A stretch of DNA of 10,305 bases from CAG-390 sp003523225. Lineage in GTDB: Bacteria; Bacillota; Clostridia; Oscillospirales; CAG-272. The notes under the pieces are model-generated. The model was not told where the DNA came from. It worked only from the letters and a program-made list of their open reading frames with translations, and did not search any database. This document shows positions 1 to 6,944 of the stretch, piece by piece. The DNA lies in contig CABPZE010000040.1 in assembly GCA_902461815.1 (NCBI GenBank), positions 1 to 10,305 on the forward strand, written 5' to 3'. How positions within the stretch are numbered: position 1 is the stretch's first letter; each line of letters begins with the position of its first letter. The translations under genes were made by a program, and so were the position numbers.

Positions 1-14
1 AACGACATTGGTCT

Positions 15-37
15 TGACGGCTGAAAGCCGTCATTTT
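15..37 (+). terminator. Hairpin with short T-run, likely terminator of an upstream plus-strand gene
   Basis: Stem TGACGGCT (15-22), loop GAA, then the perfect complement AGCCGTCA (26-33), followed directly by TTTT (34-37). An 8-bp GC-containing stem with a 3-nt loop and a short U-run is typical of an intrinsic terminator. The gene it would serve lies outside the window, to the left. The U-run is short, so termination may be partial. Confidence 0.45.
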
Positions 38-92
38 GCCACAGCATTCACCCGAATTCAGACAAGATCAAGGGCAAAACCGACCAAGATCG

Positions 93-168
93 CCGTAAAA
101 TGCAGGATTCCCGACCGACATTTTACGGGGGCTGTAAAAAACATCGAGTTTTTTTACAGCCCCTACGG
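93..168. repeat. Nested, mutually exclusive inverted repeats
   Basis: Two overlapping inverted repeats are visible. CCGTAAAATG (93-102) is the exact complement of CATTTTACGG (119-128). GGGGCTGTAAAAAA (128-141) is the exact complement of TTTTTTACAGCCCC (150-163), giving a 14-bp stem with an 8-nt loop. The outermost CCGTA (93-97) can instead pair with TACGG (164-168), so alternative folds compete. This is downstream of nifJ on the minus strand and may help end its transcript, but no clean U-run follows the stem on either strand. It could also be a copy of a dispersed intergenic repeat. Confidence 0.5.
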
Positions 169-194
169 TTTGAAACAGCGGGTTCCCAATATTT

Positions 195-229
195 ATGGCT
201 GGCGCACCGGGGTGCGCCAGCCATTTTTA
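195..229 (+). terminator. Strong hairpin with T-tract, plus-strand oriented terminator
   Basis: ATGGCTGGCGCACC (195-208) is the exact complement of GGTGCGCCAGCCAT (211-224). With only two bases between the arms, the innermost pairs must open to form the loop. TTTTT (224-228) follows on the plus strand, so the orientation fits termination of rightward transcription entering from the left, before it runs antisense into nifJ. On the minus strand the hairpin lies 37 bp past the nifJ stop, but only a weak T-containing stretch (AAATATT) follows it. It may therefore also stop nifJ transcripts, less efficiently. Confidence 0.6.
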
Positions 230-261
230 TATTAACTGATATTCTGACAGTCCGGATGAAA

Positions 262-3200
262 TCAGTCGAACAGTCTGCCGTACTTAAGCAGTCTTTCGTA
301 CTTTTCCTTTGCCGCCTTTTCAGCCTTCGAGAAGAGCTTCTCGGCACGCTCCGGGAACTGCTGTGCCAGTCTGCTGTAACGGGTCTCGCTTGTAATGAAC
401 TCGCGGTAGTCGGCAGTCGGCTCTTTGGAATCCACGATAAGAGGATTCTTGCCCTCTGCCTTAAGCGCGGGATTGTAGCGGAACATCTGCCAGTATCCGG
501 CGTCAACCGCACGCTTCATCTCCTGCTGGCAGTTCTGCATACCGCCCTTGACGCCGTGCATCTCGCAGGGTGCGTAGCCGATGACGAGCGACGGTCCGGG
601 ATATGCTTCCGCCTCGGTGAGCGCCTTGAGCAGCTGATTCATATCTGCGCCCATAGCGACCTGCGCGACGTATACATAACCGTAGGACATTGCAATCTCT
701 GCAAGGTTCTTCTTGCCTATCGCCTTACCGGCAGCGGCAAACTGAGCGACCTGACCGATCTGCGACGCCTTGGACGCCTGTCCGCCGGTGTTGGAATACA
801 CCTCGGTATCAAAGACCATGACATTGACGTCCTCGCCGGAGGCAAGAACGTGGTCAAGTCCGCCGAATCCGATATCGTATGCCCAGCCGTCTCCGCCGAA
901 GATCCAGACCGACTTCTTGGCGAGGTAGTCCTTCTCGGCGAGTATTTCGGAAGCAAGAGTGCAGGCTTCGCAGTCGCAGTTCTTTCCGGCTGCCTTCAGC
1001 TCCTTCATGTGAGCGAGCATCGCCTCAGCCTTGTCACCGAATGCCTTCTTGCCCGCGTCGGAGGACAGGAACGCAATTCCCTCGTCGGCGGTGAGAACGC
1101 CGTCCTCAAGTGCCGCAACGAGCTTGTCGGTAGCCGCGCCGTTTGCCTTTCCGTCGTCGTAGCTTGCAAGCCATTCGGCAGCGGCTGCCTTGATATCGGC
1201 AGTTGCCCACTCGATGGCGGCAAGAGCCTCTACCTTGTTTTTCAGCTTCTCGCGGATGGTCTTCTGACCCAGCATGATTCCGAGACCGTGCTCGGCGTTG
1301 TCCTCAAACAGGGAGTTCGCCCATGCCGGACCCTTGCCGCTTTCGCGGTTGACGGTGTACGGAGTGGCGGGAGCGGAACCGCCCCAGATGGAGGAGCAGC
1401 CTGTGGCGTTGGAAATATACATTCTCTCACCGAAGAGCTGGGTTACGAGACGTGCATAAGAGGTCTCGGCGCAGCCTGCGCAGGAGCCGGAGAACTCAAG
1501 CAGCGGCTGCTTGAACTGGCTGCCCTTGACGGTGGTGTTGATAAGCTCGGGCTTTTCGGAAACGTGCGCTACGGCATAGTCGAAGGGAGCCTGCTGGTCG
1601 AGCTGAGTGGGCTGAAGCACCATTTCGATGGCGCTCTTGGCGGACGCAAGCTCGGCGGCTCTCTTTGCTGCCTTCTTGGGATCGTCCGGGATCTCCTCGG
1701 CGGCGACCTTCTGGGCGTCCTTGAGCGCCTTGTTTGTCACAGGGCAGGCTTTGACGCAGAGTGTGCAGCCCATGCAGTCCATCGGGCTTATCGCCATGGT
1801 GAACTTATATGCGGTCTTGATGACCGGTTTTGCGGCAAACTTTGTCGCGGCGGGGGCGGCGGCAGCCTCCTCCTCGGTCATAGCGAAGGGACGGATGGCG
1901 GCGTGAGGACATACAAACGCGCAGTTGTTGCACTGGATGCAGTTCTCGGGCTTCCATGTGGGAACGTAAACGGCGACTCCGCGCTTTTCAAAGGCGGCAG
2001 CGCCCTGCGGGTATGTACCGTCGGCGCAGTCCGCGAAGGCGGAAACGGGGAGAGAATCTCCGCGCATAGAGTCAACAGGCTCAACGATGCGGTTCACGAA
2101 GTCAACAAGCTCCTTGCGGTCGCCGGATGCCTCAGGCTTGGGAGCGTCGGGAGCACAGTCTGCCCATGCGGCGGGGACGTCTACCTTTACCAGAGCGTCA
2201 GCTCCGGCGTCGATAGCGGCATAGTTGAGGTCAACAATTGCCTGTCCCTTCTTGATGTAGGACTTATAAGCCATCTTCTTCATGTATTCAATAGCCTCAT
2301 CCTTGGGCAGGATCCCGGCGAGAGCGAAGAAGGCGGACTGAAGCACGGTGTTCTTTACCTTACCGTTGCCGATGCGCTTGAGAGCGATGCCGGTACCGTC
2401 AATGATATAGAAGTTGATATTGTTCTTTGCAATATACTTCTTGACGGCGGCGGGCAGGTGAGCGTCAAGCTCTTCGGGCTTCCATGAGCAGTCAAGCAGG
2501 AAGGTTCCGCCCGGCTTTACGTCCTGAACCATATCATACTTATCAAGATAAGCATGGTTATGGCAGGCGACGAAGTCGGCCTTGGTGATATAGTAGGGGC
2601 TCTTTATGGGGTTGTCACCGAAGCGCAGATGAGAAATGGTGATACCGCCAGTCTTCTTTGAGTCGTACTGGAAGTACGCCTGGATATACTTGTCGGTGTG
2701 GTCACCGATGATCTTGATGGAGTTCTTGTTTGCTCCGACGGTACCGTCGCCGCCCAGACCCCAGAACTTGCAGGAGATGGTTCCGGAAGCCGCAGTGTCG
2801 GGGACAGCATGCTCACTGAGGGAGTGACCGGTCACATCGTCAACGATGCCGATGGTGAAGCCGTCCTTCGGAGCGTCGGCGGAAAGATTCTCGTAAACGG
2901 CGAATACGGAAGCGGGAGTGGTATCCTTGGAACCGAGACCGTAGCGTCCGCCGACTACCTTTATGCCGCTTCTGCCCTCGCGTGCAAGCGCGGCGACCAC
3001 GTCAAGGTAAAGGGGCTCGCCGAGAGAACCCGGCTCTTTGGTGCGGTCAAGGACCGCAATTTTCTTAACGGAAGCGGGGATCGCCTCGCAGAGCTTGTCC
3101 GCGCAGAAGGGACGGTAAAGTCTGACCTTTACAAGACCGACCTTTTCGCCGTGCGCGTTGAGGTAATCTATGACCTCCTCGGCAACGTCGCAGACCGAAC

Positions 3201-4056
3201 CCATCGCAACGATGACGCGGTCGGCGTCGGGAGCGCCGTAGTAGTTGAAAAGACGGTAGTCTGTGCCGAGCTTTTCATTTACCTTATTCATGTATTCCTC
3301 GACGATAGCCGGGAATTTCTCATAGTAGGGGTTGCATGCCTCACGGTGCTGGAAGAAGATATCGCCGTTTTCGGCTGAGCCGCGGAGGACCGGATGCTCG
3401 GGATTCAGCGCGCGGGCGCGGAAGTCGGAAATTGCATCCCAGTCGACCATATCCTTGAGGTCTTCAAGCTCCCAGACGTCGATCTTCTGGATCTCGTGAG
3501 AGGTGCGGAAGCCGTCGAAGAAGTTAAGTACCGGGACTCTGCCCTTGATAGCGGCAAGATGCGCTACCGCGCCAAGATCCATTATTTCCTGCTGGTTGGT
3601 CTCGCAAAGCATTGCGTAACCGGTCTGACGACAGGCATAAACGTCGGAATGATCGCCGAATATATTAAGTGCGTGAGAGGCAACGCAGCGCGCCGAAACG
3701 TGGATAACGCCGGGAAGCAGCTCGCCCGCCATCTTGTACATATTGGGGATCATAAGAAGCAGACCCTGAGAAGCGGTATATGTCGTGGTAAGTGCGCCCG
3801 CGGCAAGAGAACCGTGTACTGCGCCCGCGGCGCCTGCCTCGGACTGCATTTCAATGAGCTTTACTCTTTCACCGAATATGTTGCGCGCGGGCTTGCCGAG
3901 CAGGTTCTTATCGGTAGCCGACCAGGTATCGGTGATCTCAGCCATGGGGCTTGAGGGCGTGATGGGGTAGATAGCGGCAACTTCCGTGAATGCATACGAA
4001 ACGTGTGCAGCAGCGGTATTGCCGTCCATAGAAAGCTTTGGACGCTTGATTGCCAT
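262..4056 (-). CDS. nifJ: Pyruvate:ferredoxin (flavodoxin) oxidoreductase, single-chain PFOR
   Basis: PFOR oxidatively decarboxylates pyruvate with CoA to acetyl-CoA and CO2, passing two electrons to ferredoxin or flavodoxin; it is the cytoplasmic pyruvate-consuming enzyme of strict anaerobes. All domains are present in order. The N-terminal substrate region has YPITPSSPMAE (30-40). The CoA-side motif NIFGDHSDV is at 131-139. Two CxxCxxCxxxCP [4Fe-4S] motifs of the inserted ferredoxin domain use C706/709/712/716 and C761/764/767/771. The proximal-cluster cysteines are C859, C862, C887 and C1164. The thiamine-diphosphate motif is GGDGWAYDIG (1054-1063) with TEVYSNTGGQ (1084-1093). The start is fixed by GGAGG 8 nt upstream (4065-4069). 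At 1264 residues it is longer than the roughly 1170-1230 usual for the family; the excess lies mainly in a segment around 931-1045 that carries CDCEAC. It has its own promoter and no co-directional neighbour. Confidence 0.98.
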   Translation of the reverse strand: MAIKRPKLSMDGNTAAAHVSYAFTEVAAIYPITPSSPMAEITDTWSATDKNLLGKPARNIFGERVKLIEMQSEAGAAGAVHGSLAAGALTTTYTASQGLLLMIPNMYKMAGELLPGVIHVSARCVASHALNIFGDHSDVYACRQTGYAMLCETNQQEIMDLGAVAHLAAIKGRVPVLNFFDGFRTSHEIQKIDVWELEDLKDMVDWDAISDFRARALNPEHPVLRGSAENGDIFFQHREACNPYYEKFPAIVEEYMNKVNEKLGTDYRLFNYYGAPDADRVIVAMGSVCDVAEEVIDYLNAHGEKVGLVKVRLYRPFCADKLCEAIPASVKKIAVLDRTKEPGSLGEPLYLDVVAALAREGRSGIKVVGGRYGLGSKDTTPASVFAVYENLSADAPKDGFTIGIVDDVTGHSLSEHAVPDTAASGTISCKFWGLGGDGTVGANKNSIKIIGDHTDKYIQAYFQYDSKKTGGITISHLRFGDNPIKSPYYITKADFVACHNHAYLDKYDMVQDVKPGGTFLLDCSWKPEELDAHLPAAVKKYIAKNNINFYIIDGTGIALKRIGNGKVKNTVLQSAFFALAGILPKDEAIEYMKKMAYKSYIKKGQAIVDLNYAAIDAGADALVKVDVPAAWADCAPDAPKPEASGDRKELVDFVNRIVEPVDSMRGDSLPVSAFADCADGTYPQGAAAFEKRGVAVYVPTWKPENCIQCNNCAFVCPHAAIRPFAMTEEEAAAAPAATKFAAKPVIKTAYKFTMAISPMDCMGCTLCVKACPVTNKALKDAQKVAAEEIPDDPKKAAKRAAELASAKSAIEMVLQPTQLDQQAPFDYAVAHVSEKPELINTTVKGSQFKQPLLEFSGSCAGCAETSYARLVTQLFGERMYISNATGCSSIWGGSAPATPYTVNRESGKGPAWANSLFEDNAEHGLGIMLGQKTIREKLKNKVEALAAIEWATADIKAAAAEWLASYDDGKANGAATDKLVAALEDGVLTADEGIAFLSSDAGKKAFGDKAEAMLAHMKELKAAGKNCDCEACTLASEILAEKDYLAKKSVWIFGGDGWAYDIGFGGLDHVLASGEDVNVMVFDTEVYSNTGGQASKASQIGQVAQFAAAGKAIGKKNLAEIAMSYGYVYVAQVAMGADMNQLLKALTEAEAYPGPSLVIGYAPCEMHGVKGGMQNCQQEMKRAVDAGYWQMFRYNPALKAEGKNPLIVDSKEPTADYREFITSETRYSRLAQQFPERAEKLFSKAEKAAKEKYERLLKYGRLFD

Positions 4057-4094
4057 TTGCTTTTCCTCCGAAAATATATAAATTTTTTAATGTT

Positions 4095-4105
4095 GTCAAA
4101 TTGAC
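4095..4105. promoter_or_regulatory. Palindrome just downstream of the predicted nifJ start, possible operator
   Basis: GTCAA-A-TTGAC is a perfect 5-bp inverted repeat around one central base, lying at about +3 to +13 of the predicted nifJ transcript. A repressor bound here would block initiation. Redox regulators such as Rex act on fermentation genes in Clostridia, but the site does not closely match the TTGTTAA-type Rex consensus, so no regulator is assigned. Confidence 0.25.
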
Positions 4106-4114
4106 TCACAGTAT

Positions 4115-4143
4115 ATTATACAGCTTAATTCCGGAAAAGTAAA
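4115..4143 (-). promoter_or_regulatory. nifJ promoter (housekeeping sigma type)
   Basis: Read on the minus strand: -35 TTTACT (4138-4143), 17-bp spacer, -10 TATAAT (4115-4120). The -10 is a perfect consensus and the -35 matches TTGACA at 4 of 6 positions. Transcription would start near 4108, giving a leader of about 50 nt before the nifJ ATG and its GGAGG ribosome binding site. Confidence 0.65.
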
Positions 4144-4245
4144 GGGCTTTATGTGAAATTTGTCGCTTAAATATCTGACGCTGCGGCATTATTTTTCCGA
4201 AAAAACGAAAAAAGTCCGCCCGGCGGCATAAAGCGCACGCAAGTC

Positions 4246-4274
4246 TTGACACAGGCGTCGATGTGAGCTATACT
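4246..4274 (+). promoter_or_regulatory. Near-consensus promoter of the RNase Z-like MBL gene
   Basis: -35 TTGACA (4246-4251, perfect consensus), exactly 17 bp, then -10 TATACT (4269-4274, 5 of 6). This is the strongest promoter by eye in the window and predicts a start near 4281 and a leader of about 50 nt. It diverges from the nifJ promoter, with about 100 bp between the two -35 boxes. Confidence 0.75.
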
Positions 4275-4330
4275 TAACATGGTTACGGCTATTGCCATAA
4301 AGATCGAAAAACAAAGGACAGGTAACTAAA

Positions 4331-5098
4331 ATGAAGCTAATATTTCTTGGCACCGGTCACGGAGTTCCCGCGCCCGACCGTCACTGCTCGGCAACTATGT
4401 TTGAAGTCGGTGGGAAGCGTTACCTTATCGACGGCGGCGCGCCTGTCGTTGACATAATGCGTATGCGCGGAATTCCGGTGGACGGTCTCAGCGCCGTTTT
4501 TGTGACTCACCGTCACAGCGACCACACCTTCGGGCTTGCTATGCTCATCAACATCACCACATGGTACTACAAAAAGGCGGATTACGACATCTACCTTCCC
4601 GAACAGGCATGCATCGACGCCTTCCGCGCGATGCTGAGATCGTCTCTTGACAGTACTGCCGACGACAGGGTAAGAATGCACGTTTTTGCGGCGGGAGAGG
4701 TATATTCGGACGATACGATAACTGTCCGCGCCATCAGTACGAACCACATGAACGGCATACACCCCTCATACGCTTTCGTTATCGACTGCACCGGCGACGC
4801 CGCAGGCGAGGACAAGGGCAAACGCATCATCTTTACGGGAGACCTGCATCAGGGCGACGCCGCCGACTTCCCGCAGATAATACTTGACGAGGAGTGCGAC
4901 GCGCTCGTGTCCGAGCTTGTCCATTTCAGACCCGACGTCATCATCCCGCGCTTTGAGGCGTGTCCTGCAAAACGGATAATCGTCAATCATTATACCGATC
5001 AGAGTTCTGACCCTCCGGAGCTTGAGATAAAGCTCCGTGCCGAGGTTACATCAAAGCCCATCTGCCTTGCCCGCGACGGAGATGAGTTTTTAATATAA
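4331..5098 (+). CDS. MBL-fold metallo-hydrolase, RNase Z-like
   Basis: A 255-residue cytoplasmic protein with no signal peptide or membrane segment. It opens with the beta strand and loop KLIFLGTGHGVPAPDR and has the family's dinuclear-metal ligands: HRHSDH (H60, H62, D64, H65), H139 in TNHMNGIHPS, D171 in FTGDLHQGD, and H220 in VNHYTD. The early Asp in LIDGG (34-36) also fits. The order and spacing resemble the ribonuclease Z/ElaC branch of MBL hydrolases, which includes tRNA 3'-processing enzymes and phosphodiesterases. It is shorter than typical bacterial RNase Z (about 300 residues), and I do not see the long glycine-rich exosite arm that true RNase Z uses to hold tRNA. A small-molecule phosphodiesterase or another hydrolase is therefore at least as likely. 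AAAGGA (4313-4318) and AGG (4320-4322) precede the ATG at slightly long and close spacing. It is a single-gene transcript with its own promoter and terminator. Confidence 0.9.
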   Translation: MKLIFLGTGHGVPAPDRHCSATMFEVGGKRYLIDGGAPVVDIMRMRGIPVDGLSAVFVTHRHSDHTFGLAMLINITTWYYKKADYDIYLPEQACIDAFRAMLRSSLDSTADDRVRMHVFAAGEVYSDDTITVRAISTNHMNGIHPSYAFVIDCTGDAAGEDKGKRIIFTGDLHQGDAADFPQIILDEECDALVSELVHFRPDVIIPRFEACPAKRIIVNHYTDQSSDPPELEIKLRAEVTSKPICLARDGDEFLI

Positions 5099-5114
5099 AA
5101 GCACAATATCACGC

Positions 5115-5160
5115 CGCCCCCGACTGATGCGCAAAGCATCAGCCGGGGGCGTTATTATGT
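5115..5160. terminator. Intrinsic terminator between the two convergent MBL genes
   Basis: A 16-bp stem with one A-C mismatch: left arm 5115-5130 (begins CGCCCCCG), loop GCAAA, right arm 5136-5151 (ends CGGGGGCG). On the plus strand it is followed by the T-rich TTATTATGT and lies 16 bp past the stop of the 4331-5098 gene. It also lies 38 bp past the stop of the minus-strand gene ending at 5190, so it probably serves both. The minus-strand side has no clear U-run, so termination there should be weaker. Confidence 0.75.
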
Positions 5161-5189
5161 GAAATCAGGCGGTATCTTCCGTTTTATAC

Positions 5190-6596
5190 TCAATATTCCG
5201 TTTCGACCGTAACGCTGCCGTCGGGAGACATCCGCACTACCGACAGTCCGCACTCATACGCGCGATAGTTCGGTATGCCGCGGCGCTCAAGCTCCTCGGC
5301 AAACTCCGTCCACGGAGCGTCGTCGCAGTCGGAGACAAGTATCCGGGGATCAACCGCATCAAGCCATTCGGGCGTGTTTGAAGTAAACAGCGAGTGGTGG
5401 TTGGTCTTTGCAACGTCGGCGTGCAGCGCCGAGCCGTATTTTGCGACAAGCTCGGCTTCCCGGCTGTAATACAGGTCTCCGCTTGTCAGATACGAAACAT
5501 TTCCAAGCACGAATTTCATCGCCAGGGATATGTTGTTCACAGAGCCGTCGCCGAGCTCAATTTCCCGGACGTTTTCAAAATCCTCCGGCTGGGGATTGAA
5601 GATCTCGACCTCAGCTCCGCCGATGCTCAGCCTGTCCCCCGCACGCAGGTCGCGTTTTATCACTGTTCCGTGAGAGGCAAGAAGCTCGGTAAGCGCCTTT
5701 TCCGCGTTCTTGTGCTCAAAGCCTGAGTAAAGATAGGTTCCGATCCCTCCGCCGCGCGAAAGCAGATATTCCTCAACCAGCGGCGCACCGCCGATGTGAT
5801 CGACGTGCGGGTGCGACAGAGTAAAATAATCGAGCCTGTCAAGCTCAAGCCGACGCAACAGGGTCAGCGCGTGAACCGCACATTTTGGAAGGCCAGCGTC
5901 TATCATCATCGTCTTGCCGTCGGGGAAGATGATGAGCGTGCAGTCGCCGGACTTGCCGTCAATATCATCCACGGTAAGATCGGGGGTCACGATATACATT
6001 GAGCCGTCGCCGCCGCGCAGCACCTCGCGGAGCTTTGCCGCCATTTCGTCGTAGCGGCGGGTGGTATCGGCGTATGTAAATTCAGCCGAAAGCAGTGACG
6101 CATTACCGCGCGAGGAGCACCCAACCCGCACCTGACGCTGCCACTGCCTTTTTGTTCCGGCATAATGCACCTCGCAAATAGCGTTTGAATCGCGAAACGC
6201 CTTGAAATCGACCGCGCGAAGGGTAGAGGGCAGCGAAACAGACACAAGCGCCGGGCATTTTTCAAATGCCTTCGGACCAATTACGCGCAATCCCTCGGGA
6301 AGTGTGACGCTTGTCAGCGAATCGCAGCTGCCGAAGCATCCGTTTCCGAGATATTCAAGACCTTTGGGCAGGGAAACAGAGCTGACCTTGCGCAGGTGCC
6401 CAAACGCATAGTTGCCGACAGCCGTGATACCTTCCTCAATTACGATGCCCGTTATCTGCTCGCGAAAGCCGAAGAACGGGGTTTCCTTAACTTCGGTGAA
6501 ATTTCTGATGCGACCGCTGCCTCTTACCGTCAGCACCGAGCCGTCAAAAGACCACACCGCGGACTCGCCGCAGCTTCCCGACAATTTCTCATCCAT
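5190..6596 (-). CDS. BspA-type leucine-rich-repeat protein fused to a ComEC-like MBL domain
   Basis: A two-part protein of 468 residues from the preferred start. Residues 1-40 (SGSCGE then a Gly/Val-rich strand pair) match the N-cap common before BspA-type repeats. About four 23-residue LRR_5 repeats follow (48-139; pattern GITAVGNYAFGHL), then the typical end motif VHYAGTKRQW (143-152). Residues about 200-468 are an MBL domain: DAGLP (233-237), HPHVDH (H262, H264, D266, H267), VNNISLAMKF (353-362), GDLYY (D374), and KTNHHS (H400, H401). This is the arrangement of ComEC C-terminal and related hydrolases. No signal peptide or membrane segment is seen, so the protein should be cytoplasmic. An upstream in-frame ATG at 6626 would add 10 residues but has no ribosome binding site, whereas AGGAAGG lies 11 nt before the ATG at 6596. 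Substrate is unknown; the LRR part probably binds a partner. Confidence 0.93.
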   Translation of the reverse strand: MDEKLSGSCGESAVWSFDGSVLTVRGSGRIRNFTEVKETPFFGFREQITGIVIEEGITAVGNYAFGHLRKVSSVSLPKGLEYLGNGCFGSCDSLTSVTLPEGLRVIGPKAFEKCPALVSVSLPSTLRAVDFKAFRDSNAICEVHYAGTKRQWQRQVRVGCSSRGNASLLSAEFTYADTTRRYDEMAAKLREVLRGGDGSMYIVTPDLTVDDIDGKSGDCTLIIFPDGKTMMIDAGLPKCAVHALTLLRRLELDRLDYFTLSHPHVDHIGGAPLVEEYLLSRGGGIGTYLYSGFEHKNAEKALTELLASHGTVIKRDLRAGDRLSIGGAEVEIFNPQPEDFENVREIELGDGSVNNISLAMKFVLGNVSYLTSGDLYYSREAELVAKYGSALHADVAKTNHHSLFTSNTPEWLDAVDPRILVSDCDDAPWTEFAEELERRGIPNYRAYECGLSVVRMSPDGSVTVETEY

Positions 6597-6606
6597 AAAA
6601 TCAAAC

Positions 6607-6613
6607 ACCTTCC
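6607..6613 (-). promoter_or_regulatory. Ribosome binding site deciding the LRR-MBL start
   Basis: On the minus strand, AGGAAGG (part of GGAAAGGAAGG) lies 11 nt before the ATG at 6594-6596. It falls inside the first codons of the longer reading from 6626, whose own upstream sequence has no purine-rich match. The protein from 6596 also starts directly at the LRR N-cap. Confidence 0.5.
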
Positions 6614-6703
6614 TTTCCGGGTTCATGCGTCAAAGCCGCATTTGCCGCGCCGGGGAGATCTCTCGCCGCCGGCTCCGGCATCCGGACTTTCTTCAATAAT
6701 AAT

Positions 6704-6732
6704 ATTATACAATAACACAAATGAAAAATCAA
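6704..6732 (-). promoter_or_regulatory. Promoter of the LRR-MBL gene
   Basis: On the minus strand: -35 TTGATT (6727-6732), 17 bp, -10 TATAAT (6704-6709, perfect). Transcription would start near 6697, leaving a leader of about 100 nt to the ATG at 6596. The leader is GC-rich and includes a small hairpin, GCCGG-CT-CCGGC (6668-6679). The promoter diverges from the first two-component promoter, with 40 bp between the -35 boxes. Confidence 0.65.
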
Positions 6733-6772
6733 GTGCAAAGATGCCATTCACTGCTTTGTGCGCGCTCCGGGG

Positions 6773-6801
6773 TTGTATATCGGTGTAAGTTATGATATAA
6801 T
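6773..6801 (+). promoter_or_regulatory. Distal promoter P1 of the two-component operon
   Basis: An extended -10, TGATATAAT (6793-6801), contains a perfect TATAAT (6796-6801). A weak -35, TTGTAT (6773-6778), lies 17 bp upstream. The extended TG would compensate for the weak -35. The predicted start near 6808 gives a leader of about 180 nt. The first 80 nt hold small GC-rich stems (for example CGAG 6849-6852 with CTCG 6862-6865), but I recognise no riboswitch class. Confidence 0.5.
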
Positions 6802-6915
6802 CTTTCTTGCATACCGGGGTAATTCCGCGCCGCGTTAATAAGGTCAGACGAGTCACGGAAGCTCGGCTTTTATTTTCAAAAAACAGGTTTAATAAAATCT
6901 TAAGGATTCTGCATA

Positions 6916-6944
6916 TTGAACATTAATGTTTTTTATGCGATAAT
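6916..6944 (+). promoter_or_regulatory. Proximal promoter P2 of the two-component operon
   Basis: -35 TTGAAC (6916-6921), 17 bp, -10 GATAAT (6939-6944), preceded by TG at 6936-6937 (extended -10). The predicted start is near 6951, about 40 nt before the response-regulator ATG at 6990. A perfect palindrome overlaps its -35 and spacer. Confidence 0.6.
6919..6930. promoter_or_regulatory. Palindrome AACATTAATGTT in promoter P2, candidate operator
   Basis: AACATTAATGTT is a perfect 12-bp palindrome covering the end of the P2 -35 box and the first part of its spacer. A protein bound here would compete with RNA polymerase. OmpR-family regulators usually bind direct repeats and often upstream of the -35, so a separate dimeric repressor or negative autoregulation are both open. 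A chance palindrome in AT-rich DNA is possible. Confidence 0.3.

Noticed and set aside
100..2487. A 795-codon plus-strand open frame antisense to nifJ
   Set aside because: It lies wholly opposite a confidently assigned gene apart from its first part, and its product has the Leu/Gly/Cys/Val-rich look of an antisense translation with no recognisable domain. It has no ribosome binding site and runs through the hairpins at 128-163 and 195-224. High GC and strong codon bias in nifJ explain the lack of stops.
2698..3954. Further long plus-strand open frames (2698-3378 and 3394-3954) opposite nifJ
   Set aside because: Same antisense shadow effect; no domain, no promoter and no ribosome binding site.
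6623..6856. A 77-codon minus-strand open frame upstream of the LRR-MBL gene
   Set aside because: It spans the predicted promoter (6704-6732) and leader of that gene, has no ribosome binding site that I can see, and its product shows no recognisable feature.
6805..6910. Leader of the two-component operon considered as a riboswitch
   Set aside because: Small GC-rich stems are present, but I could not match it to the c-di-GMP, SAM, ZTP, preQ1 or other classes I know by their core motifs, and no clear terminator hairpin with a U-run precedes the gene.
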